A stretch of 64,000 nt of DNA from Aquipuribacter sp051216895 (GTDB lineage Bacteria > Actinomycetota > Actinomycetes > Actinomycetales > JBBAYJ01), in contig NZ_JBPKAO010000011.1 in the NCBI RefSeq assembly GCF_051216895.1, positions 89,103 to 153,102 on the forward strand. The letters run 5' to 3'. The position numbers and the translations under genes were made by a program. The notes under the pieces are model-generated. The model was given only the letters and a program-made list of their open reading frames with translations. It was not told the DNA's origin and searched no databases. Shown piece after piece: positions 57,649 through 64,000 of the stretch (positions within the stretch are counted from its first letter, which is position 1; each line of letters begins with the position of its first letter).

Positions 57649-59123
57649 CCCACCCGGACCAGCCCGCTCCGCCGCAGCGCCGAGCGGGCGGCGTGGACGC
57701 CGCTCATGCCGTGCACCCCCGGTCCGGGCGGTGTCGCCGACGAGCACAGGTACACCCCCGGCAACGGGGTGGCGTAGGGGTCCCAGCGGGGGACCGGGCG
57801 CAGGATGGTCTGCCGGACGGTCGCCTCGCCGACAGCGATGTCGCCGCCGACGTGGATCGGGTTGTCCAGTGACAGCCGGGCGGCGCTGCGGGTGCTGCTG
57901 GCCACGACCGTGTCGGTGAACCCGGGCGCGTAGCGTTCGATGCGGCGGATGATCGTGGCGGTCACGTCGCGGTCGGAGCCGGCAGGCACGTGGCAGTACG
58001 CCCAGACCGGGTGCAGCCCGGCCGGGGCCCGCGTGGGGTCGACCACGGACGGCTGCACGAGCAGGACGAACGGGTCCTCGCCGTGACGGCCCGCCGCGAC
58101 CTCGCGCTCCGCCGCGTCGACCTGGGCGCCCGGCCCGCCCAGGTGGACGGTGCCCGCGCGGGCGGCCCGGGGGTCGGCCCACGGGATCGGGGCGTCGGTG
58201 ACCAGGTGCACGGTGCTGGCGCCGTTGCCGTAGCGGTACCGGCCCAGCGCACGTCGGTAGCCGACCGGCAGGTCGTCCCCGCCGAGGGTGAGCAGCTGGG
58301 CCGGGGACAGGTCGAGCATCGTGAGGCGTGCGCTCGGCAGCTGCCGCAGGTCGGTGACCCACTCACCGGTGCGGACCGCGGCCCCCATCCGGCGCAGGTC
58401 GGCCACCACGGCGTCGGCGATGCGCTGGCTCCCGCCCTCGACCACCGGCCAGCCGACGGCGTGGGCCAGGGTGTTGAGCAGCAGACCGGCGCCGGCCGCG
58501 CCCATCCGGTGCAGCGGCTGCGCGGTGTGAGCCGCGCTGCCCGCGAGCAGCGCGCCGGCCGCGGGACCGGTGAAGCCGCGGGCCAGCGCCGGGACCCCGC
58601 GCAGCACCCGGGTCCCGAACGCCGCCAGGGTCAGCAACCGGTCCGGCCGCAGCGGGACCGACCGCAGCGAGGAGGTCAGGGTCTCGACGACCGTGCCCGC
58701 GTCGGCCACCAACGGCCCCATCAGCCGGCGGTAGCGGGCCCCGTCCCCGGGCGCCAGGTCGTCGAGGTCCGCGGCGGTGTCGGCCAGGCCGCGCTGCAGC
58801 AGCGCGAACCGGCCGCCGTCCATGGCGTGGGCCAGCGGGATGTCGGGCTGCAGCAGCCGCACGCCGTGCGCGGCCAGGTCGAAACCCGAGCCGTCGGGGC
58901 CGCCTCCGGGGGCGAAGAACGGGGCGGACGCGGCGAGCGGGTGCGCCGCCGAGCAGACGTCGTGCACGACCCCGGGCAGCGTCAGCTCGGCGCTGCGGGT
59001 GCCGCCGCCGAAGGTGTCGGCGCCCTCGACGAGCTCGACGTCCAGGCCGGCCGAGGCCAGCGTCCACGCCGCGGCCAACCCGTTGGGTCCTGACCCGACG
59101 ACCACCGCGTCCCGCTGCGTCAC
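57645..59123 (-). CDS. FAD-dependent oxidoreductase, phytoene-desaturase-like
   Basis: The 492-residue protein begins with the dinucleotide motif AVVVGSGPNGLAAAWTLASA and ends with the FAD-binding C-terminal motif YLCSSATPPGPGVHGMSGVH, as in the phytoene desaturase/NAD(P)-FAD family. I chose the GTG at 59123 so the Rossmann motif is near the N-terminus, although the ribosome site is weak and the frame stays open to 59342. The substrate is unknown; no carotenoid gene is nearby. Confidence 0.82.
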   Translation of the reverse strand: MTQRDAVVVGSGPNGLAAAWTLASAGLDVELVEGADTFGGGTRSAELTLPGVVHDVCSAAHPLAASAPFFAPGGGPDGSGFDLAAHGVRLLQPDIPLAHAMDGGRFALLQRGLADTAADLDDLAPGDGARYRRLMGPLVADAGTVVETLTSSLRSVPLRPDRLLTLAAFGTRVLRGVPALARGFTGPAAGALLAGSAAHTAQPLHRMGAAGAGLLLNTLAHAVGWPVVEGGSQRIADAVVADLRRMGAAVRTGEWVTDLRQLPSARLTMLDLSPAQLLTLGGDDLPVGYRRALGRYRYGNGASTVHLVTDAPIPWADPRAARAGTVHLGGPGAQVDAAEREVAAGRHGEDPFVLLVQPSVVDPTRAPAGLHPVWAYCHVPAGSDRDVTATIIRRIERYAPGFTDTVVASSTRSAARLSLDNPIHVGGDIAVGEATVRQTILRPVPRWDPYATPLPGVYLCSSATPPGPGVHGMSGVHAARSALRRSGLVRVG

Positions 59124-59156
59124 GGTGCCCACGGTGCCACGGGGCGCCCCCCGCCA

Positions 59157-59162
59157 TACGCT
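59157..59162 (+). promoter_or_regulatory. candidate -10 for leaderless ppx transcription
   Basis: TACGCT lies seven bases before the ppx ATG, and no ribosome site is present, which fits a leaderless mRNA, common in actinobacteria. Confidence 0.4.
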
Positions 59163-59169
59163 CGCCCCC

Positions 59170-60123
59170 ATGCCTCGCACCGCCGCGGTCGACTGCGGCA
59201 CCAACTCGATCCGCCTGCTGGTCACCGACGTCGACCCCGACGCCGGCACCCAGGACGACCTCGACCGCCGGATGACCGTGGTCCGGCTGGGGGAGGGGGT
59301 GGACGCCACGGGGCGGCTGTCGGAGGCCGCCCTGGCCCGCACCTTCGCCGCCGTGGAGGCCTACGCCGCGGTCATCGCCGACCTGGGCGCGGAGCACGTC
59401 CGGTTCGTGGCCACCAGCGCCAGCCGCGACGCCGACAACGCCCACGAGTTCGTCACCGGGGTGCGGCAGCGGCTGGGCGTCGAGCCCGAGGTCGTGCCGG
59501 GTGCGGAGGAGGCCGAGCTGTCGTTCCTGGGCGCCACCCGCGAGCTCGTCGGTCGTGTCCCGGGCCCCTACTGCGTCGTCGACCTGGGCGGCGGGTCCAC
59601 CGAGGTCGTCGTCGGCGACGTCGTCGACGGGGTCCCCACGGTGGGCGCGGCCCGCTCGGTCGACGTCGGCTGCGTCCGGATGACCGAGCGTCACCTGCAC
59701 GGCGACCCGCCCACCGCCACCGAGGTGGACGCCGCGCGCGCGGACGTCCGCGCCGCCCTGGACGAGGTCGAGCTGACCGTGGACCTGACCGGGGTGCGGA
59801 CCCTGGTCGGGCTGGCGGGGTCGGTGACCACCGTCGCCGCCGAGACCCTGGGCCTGACCGGCTACGAGCCCGACCGGATCCACGGCAGCCAGCACGCGCT
59901 GCCCGACGCCCTGGCCGCGTGCGACCGGCTGCTGCACGCGACCCGCGCCGAGCGCGCCGCCCGCGGGTTCATGCACCCGGGCCGCGTCGACGTCATCGGG
60001 GCCGGGGCGCTGGTGTGGCGCGAGGTGCTGGAGCGGGTGGCGCTGCGCTCCGGGATCACCACGGTGCGGGTCAGCGAGCACGACATCCTCGACGGGATCG
60101 CCTGGAGCGTCGCGCGCGGGTGA
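59170..60123 (+). CDS. ppx: Ppx/GppA-type exopolyphosphatase
   Basis: The 317-residue protein shows the ASKHA phosphate motifs AVDCGTNSIRLLVTDV and VVDLGGGSTEVVVGD, and the length of short actinobacterial Ppx proteins. It hydrolyses polyphosphate or pppGpp. It is transcribed divergently from the oxidoreductase at 57645-59123 with 46 bases between. Its stop overlaps the UDG start by 4 bases. Confidence 0.92.
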   Translation: MPRTAAVDCGTNSIRLLVTDVDPDAGTQDDLDRRMTVVRLGEGVDATGRLSEAALARTFAAVEAYAAVIADLGAEHVRFVATSASRDADNAHEFVTGVRQRLGVEPEVVPGAEEAELSFLGATRELVGRVPGPYCVVDLGGGSTEVVVGDVVDGVPTVGAARSVDVGCVRMTERHLHGDPPTATEVDAARADVRAALDEVELTVDLTGVRTLVGLAGSVTTVAAETLGLTGYEPDRIHGSQHALPDALAACDRLLHATRAERAARGFMHPGRVDVIGAGALVWREVLERVALRSGITTVRVSEHDILDGIAWSVARG

Positions 60124-60818
60124 GTGCCTTCGACGAGCTCGCCGAGCAGATCACCGGCTGCCGGGCCTGCCCGCGGCTGGTGGCCTGGCGCGAGCAGGTG
60201 GCGGCCACGCCGCGGGCGTCCTTCGCCGGGCAGACGTACTGGGGTCGGCCGGTGCCGGGCTTCGGCGACGAGCGGGCCCACGTGCTGGTGCTCGGTCTGG
60301 CGCCCGCCGCCCACGGGGCCAACCGCACCGGGCGGGTGTTCACCGGTGACCGTTCGGGCGACTTCCTGTTCGCGTCGCTGCACCGGACCGGGTTCGCCAA
60401 CCAGCCGACGAGCGTGTCGCTGGACGACGGCCTGCGCCTGGACGGGGTCTGGGTGAGCGCGTCGGTGCGGTGCGCCCCGCCGGCCAACAAGCCCACCCCG
60501 CAGGAGCGGGACGCGTGCGCCGGCTGGCTGGACCGCGAGCTGGCGCTGCTGGCCCCGACGCTTCGCAGCGTCGTCGTGCTGGGTGGGTTCGGCTGGCAGG
60601 CCGGGCTGCCCGCGCTGGCCCGGGCGGGCTGGCAGGTGCCGACCCCGCGGCCGGGCTTCGGCCACGGGGCGCGCGTCCGGCTGGACCCGGGCCCCTCCGC
60701 CCCGGAGCACGCCCGCCCGCTGGACGTGGTCGCCAGCTACCACGTCAGCCAGCAGAACACCTTCACCGGACGGCTCACCCCGCAGATGCTGGACGAGGTG
60801 CTGGCGTCGGTGCGGTGA
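60120..60818 (+). CDS. uracil-DNA glycosylase, family 5 (UdgB-like)
   Basis: The 232-residue protein has a Cys pair C-x2-C (GCRACPRL) of an iron-sulphur site, the active-site stretch LGLAPAAHGANRTGRVFTGD, which fits family 5 rather than family 4, and the C-terminal YHVSQQNTFTGRLT. It removes uracil and related bases from DNA. The start GTG at 60120 lies in the ppx stop. A conserved Asp is replaced by Ala at GLAPAA, as is usual for family 5. Confidence 0.88.
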   Translation: MSAFDELAEQITGCRACPRLVAWREQVAATPRASFAGQTYWGRPVPGFGDERAHVLVLGLAPAAHGANRTGRVFTGDRSGDFLFASLHRTGFANQPTSVSLDDGLRLDGVWVSASVRCAPPANKPTPQERDACAGWLDRELALLAPTLRSVVVLGGFGWQAGLPALARAGWQVPTPRPGFGHGARVRLDPGPSAPEHARPLDVVASYHVSQQNTFTGRLTPQMLDEVLASVR

Positions 60819-60838
60819 GGCTCAGCCGGTCCTGGGCC

Positions 60839-62716
60839 TCAGCGGGTCATCACCCCGTCGCGGGCCATCTTCACCGTGGTCTTGACGCCACCGATGTTCA
60901 GGTCGATGAACGTGGACGCGCCGACGGATCGAGTCGAGGCCGACACCTGGCCGTTCCCGCGAACGGGCGCGATCAGGGTGAGCATCGCGGTGGACGTGCC
61001 CGCTCGGCTCATGGTGATGACTGGGGCCGGCTCGATCTCGTAGACGGCTGGGGAGAACCACCCCTGGACGGGGGCGTGCTGGCCGCGCACGAGCTGCGTG
61101 GAGCCCCGGGGCAGCACCTGGCCCGGGAGCGGGATCTGCAGAAGTGTCGTGCGCTCCCCGTCCGGCTCCACCGCTGTCGCCGTGCCACGGCCGGTCACCG
61201 TCGCGGTCATGGTGCCGGGCAGGTGCCAGTGCTGCGTGAAGCCGCGCGGGGTCGTGGACGACGCCGTGTCCAGCACCAGGACGGCGTCGGGGCCTCTCAG
61301 CATGGCCACCCGGCGCACCCGGGTCGACCCCGCGAAGGCGTTGTCCACCAGCTCGAACCAGTCCGCCCGGGGCCCGTGCAGGCTGCGGGTCATGCGGGTC
61401 GTGGCGGACGGGTTGAACGCGGCGTTACGAACCGTGAGGACGTTGTGGGCCTCGGGTGAGACCAGGAAGTTCCGGAACGGGCCAGGGTCGTAGCCGTTGT
61501 GCCCCGGGTCGATGAGGACCTCACGGTTGCGGGCGAAGAACGTCATCGATGTGCGGTCGTTGTGCCCGTGCAGGGCTCTCCCCACCCCGTGCCGCAAGGA
61601 GTAGTGCATCTCCTGGTCCCAGGGGCGGGAACCGCCCCAGCCGGACCGGCCGAAGGTGTACCCGGCGGCGTAGGTGCGCACCCGCTGGGCGGGCGGGGTG
61701 CCGGCCTCGCCCCGGGTGGCGAAGAACTCCGTGGCAGTGCCGGGCCAGTTCAGCACCCGGCCGGTGACGGTATCGCCGATGGCGACCGTGGTCCCGTCCG
61801 GCCTGGTCGCGTGAGCGACGAACTGCGGCATGAGAGCCACCCGGTCCATCACCGACGGAGGCGTACGACCGCAGGCGACGATGGCCAGCTCGAGCGCGTT
61901 CAACCGGTTGTAGCTGTACGCGGCATACCCGACGGACTGCTCGTTCGTCACTCCCTGGGAGTCCACCATGACACTGGTGGCCTGGGCCATCCGCGAGACG
62001 GCCAGGTCGGCATGGTCCTTGCGGTTGAGGTTGCAGCCCACGCCCAGCAGGCCGATGGACTGGTCGATGCCGTGGTTGTGGGCGCCGCTGTAGAACCCGA
62101 CCAGCTGCTGCGCGTGACCGAGCAGCGCCTGGTCGAGCCAGCGCGCGTCGACGAACCGGTCGAGGCACAGCAGGGTGTGCGTGCGGCCGGCGACGGTCTC
62201 CATCAGGTCGTAGCGGTAGGGGCGTGCGACGTCGTTGTTGGCGACCCAGTCCTGGGCGATGGCGGACGCGCGATTGAGGTGCGTGCGGTCGCCGGTTGCC
62301 GCGTAGCTCTGGATCAGCGCGCCGGTCCACTTGAGGGTATGCAGCCACATGTGCCACGACGGGTTGCCTGCGCGCTCCATCCGCCAGTTGATGTCCGAGC
62401 CCGAGCCCACCGTGGTGGTGGGGACACCGGGGATCGTGAACTTGGCGGCCATGACGTTGCTCACCGGGTTGAGGCTCTGGAGGCCGTTGTACCCCGGGCA
62501 GGGCATTCCGGTGCCCGCGATCGCAGCGGCCCCGAACGACCCAGCATCCGTGGGCTGCTCGTCCGACGGGGCGGGGTCGAGCCAGTCCTCGCCGGCGGTG
62601 TCGGGCGGCAGCGGATCTGCCGCGGACGGTGCGGCCAGAGGCACGACGAGACCCAGGCTGAGCAGCATGGTGACGCCCAACGTGCGCAGGCGGTGTGGGC
62701 GGGTGCGGCTCTTCAC
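60839..62716 (-). CDS. secreted heparinase II/III- or alginate-lyase-like polysaccharide lyase
   Basis: The 625-residue protein has a signal peptide ending at APSAADP and GTG start with GGGGAGAG upstream. An alpha-helical toroid-like region of about 60-330 holds HNHGIDQSIGLLGVG, and a beta-rich region from about 340 holds LHGHNDRTSMTFFARNREVLIDPG, the heparinase II/III motif. These folds cleave uronic acid polysaccharides by beta-elimination. The substrate is unknown. It lies about 19 kb from the polysaccharide locus. Confidence 0.85.
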   Translation of the reverse strand: MKSRTRPHRLRTLGVTMLLSLGLVVPLAAPSAADPLPPDTAGEDWLDPAPSDEQPTDAGSFGAAAIAGTGMPCPGYNGLQSLNPVSNVMAAKFTIPGVPTTTVGSGSDINWRMERAGNPSWHMWLHTLKWTGALIQSYAATGDRTHLNRASAIAQDWVANNDVARPYRYDLMETVAGRTHTLLCLDRFVDARWLDQALLGHAQQLVGFYSGAHNHGIDQSIGLLGVGCNLNRKDHADLAVSRMAQATSVMVDSQGVTNEQSVGYAAYSYNRLNALELAIVACGRTPPSVMDRVALMPQFVAHATRPDGTTVAIGDTVTGRVLNWPGTATEFFATRGEAGTPPAQRVRTYAAGYTFGRSGWGGSRPWDQEMHYSLRHGVGRALHGHNDRTSMTFFARNREVLIDPGHNGYDPGPFRNFLVSPEAHNVLTVRNAAFNPSATTRMTRSLHGPRADWFELVDNAFAGSTRVRRVAMLRGPDAVLVLDTASSTTPRGFTQHWHLPGTMTATVTGRGTATAVEPDGERTTLLQIPLPGQVLPRGSTQLVRGQHAPVQGWFSPAVYEIEPAPVITMSRAGTSTAMLTLIAPVRGNGQVSASTRSVGASTFIDLNIGGVKTTVKMARDGVMTR

Positions 62717-63212
62717 GGTCTCTCCCCGGGTCGACGGGCGGTGTGCGATCCCCCTCGACCACCGCGGACGCCGACTTTAGCCCGGGTTCGCGGGCGAAGG
62801 GGTGTCGGACGCTTGAACGCGGCCACAGCGCAACCGCCCCCTCCGGACCTGGTCGCGACCATCGGCGCCGGCTGGCTGATCGACCGTGCGGCCCCGGTGG
62901 GCCACCGGTGCGTCGATGCTCACCCTGGCCGCTGCGCTGGTCCGGGCGCCTTCACGCCGACCGGCTGCTCGGCTGTCGGTTCGGCCTGACGTCGGGCCTG
63001 GCTCCGGGCAGCATCCGGTCCCTCGAGGCGGCGTCGTCCGGGGGGCCGAGGCGCCCGTCGGTCCTGAGCGTCCACCCACGCGCTCGGGTGACCGCCCGGC
63101 CCGGATCTCCCGCTACTCTCTCCTCACGTAAGAGGTGAGTTCCGGACCGGTCGGTCCGTGCGGGCTCCCCACCGTGCCCTCTCGGCCCACGAGGCCCTCC
63201 GAACGGAGCCGC
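62717..63212. other. 496-base gap before the SulP gene
   Basis: No gene is supported on either strand. TACTCT at 63114-63119 could be a -10 for the SulP gene. An interrupted palindrome CGGACCG-GT-CGGTCCG lies at 63143-63158. The remainder shows nothing recognisable. Confidence 0.45.
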
Positions 63213-64000
63213 ATGACCCCGACCACACCCTCCCCTGTCGTGGTGCCCGAGCAGGACCAGGACGAGTTCCTGGTCCGTCGGGCCCTGCGCTCCCCGCGCC
63301 GGCTGCGCACCGAGGTCCTCGCCGGCCTCGTCGTGGCGCTGGCCCTGATCCCCGAGGCCATCGCCTTCTCGCTCATCGCCGGGGTCGACCCCCGGGTCGG
63401 CCTGTACGCCGCGTTCACGATGGCCGTCACCATCTCGGTCTTCGGCGGCCGCCGGGCCATGATCTCCGGCNCTTCTCGCTCATCGCCGGGGTCGACCCCC
63501 GGGTCGGCCTGTACGCCGCGTTCACGATGGCCGTCACCATCTCGGTCTTCGGCGGCCGCCGGGCCATGATCTCCGGCGCCACCGGCGCCATCGCGCTGGT
63601 CATCGCCCCCGTCAACCGCGAGTACGGGATCGACTTCTTCCTCGCCACGGTCATCCTGGCCGGTGTCCTGCAGATCCTGTTCAGCGTCCTGGGCATCGCC
63701 AAGCTGATGCGCTTCATCCCCCGCAGCGTGACGGTCGGCTTCGTCAACGCGCTGGCGATCCTGATCTTCACCTCGCAGATCCCGTACCTGATCGGCGTGC
63801 CCTTGCTGGTCTACCCGATGGTCGCGATCGGCATCGTCATCATCGTGCTGATGCCGCGGATCACCGGCGCCGTGCCCGCCCCGCTCGTCGCGATCGTGGT
63901 CCTGACCGTGGCCGCCGTGCTCCTGAACTTCCGCGTCCCGACGGTCGGGGACCAGGGTGAGCTGCCCGACAGCCTGCCGACCTGGTTCGTCCCGGACGTG
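63213..64000 (+). CDS. SulP-family anion permease, 3' end off the right edge, with assembly duplication
   Basis: The gene starts at ATG 63213 with GGAG upstream. The SulP N-terminal membrane region is recognisable: VLAGLVVALALIPEAIAFSLI, GLYAAFTMAV and RRAMISGATGAI. A single N at 63471 followed by a copy of the previous 106 bases breaks the frame. If 63471-63577 is removed, the frame continues to the window edge. SulP proteins carry sulfate or bicarbonate with a proton or sodium. The STAS domain is beyond the edge. Confidence 0.88.
63365..63577 (+). other. 106-base duplication flanking a single N, probable assembly artefact
   Basis: Bases 63365-63470 are repeated exactly as 63472-63577 with one N between. 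The gene frame is restored when one copy and the N are removed. This looks like two contig ends that overlap but were joined without merging. Confidence 0.93.

Overview
The window is chromosomal DNA of a high-GC Actinomycetota. GC is very high, codon third positions are almost all G/C, GTG starts are common, and neighbouring genes overlap by ATGA or GTGA. The right half carries a typical actinobacterial housekeeping run: mfd, SurA-like lipoprotein, mazG, PASTA kinase, eno, ftsB, DUF501, then ppx and a family-5-type uracil-DNA glycosylase. The genus cannot be fixed from the sequence alone. No rRNA, tRNA, CRISPR array, insertion sequence or prophage was seen.

Positions 1-41477 hold a large cell-surface or exopolysaccharide locus of Wzx/Wzy type. 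At both ends there is a Wzz-like gene overlapping an O-antigen-ligase/polymerase-like gene by 4 bases: 1-2000 on the minus strand and 38875-41477 on the plus strand. Between them lie several blocks. (a) A secreted two-malectin-domain protein (2339-4624). (b) A four-gene nucleotide-sugar cassette: RfbF, SAF-domain oxidoreductase, UXS-like decarboxylase and Ugd-like dehydrogenase (4810-9383). (c) A minus-strand pair, a GMC oxidoreductase and a GT4 glycosyltransferase (9411-12186). (d) A PRTase-HAD fusion, the WbaP-type initiating phosphoglycosyltransferase and a GT4 (12457-16622). (e) A giant secreted protein with an N,N-dimethylformamidase-like head and four DUF4082 modules (16814-21559). (f) An eight-gene, fully overlapping operon for amino-sugar synthesis, flippase and glycosyltransferases (21722-30639). 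(g) A lone GT2 on the minus strand. (h) Two paralogous secreted beta-helix proteins (32077-34739). (i) A GT2-GT4 fusion and an asparagine-synthase-like amidotransferase (34853-38742), followed by the second Wzz/Wzy pair.

A plausible flow is this. Cytosolic enzymes make a CDP- or UDP-linked uronate/pentose and N-acetylated amino sugars. WbaP loads the first sugar on undecaprenyl phosphate and the glycosyltransferases extend it. The amidotransferase may amidate a uronate. The flippase exports the unit, and the ligase-like proteins polymerise it under Wzz control. The secreted malectin, beta-helix and DUF4082 proteins would bind or modify the product outside. These links are inferred from gene content and were not shown directly.

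From 41327 to 43662 a minus-strand pair encodes a TolB-like beta-propeller and an MFS transporter. The housekeeping run follows. It is interrupted at 54429-57648 by an RHH regulator with a perfect operator-like palindrome, a DUF4097 protein and a two-gene ABC transporter, and at 57645-59123 by an FAD oxidoreductase. A secreted heparinase/alginate-lyase-like protein (60839-62716, minus) and a SulP transporter running off the right edge close the window. There are two assembly defects: a 194-N gap inside the mazG tail (48901-49094), and a single N flanked by two identical 106-base copies inside the SulP gene (63365-63577).
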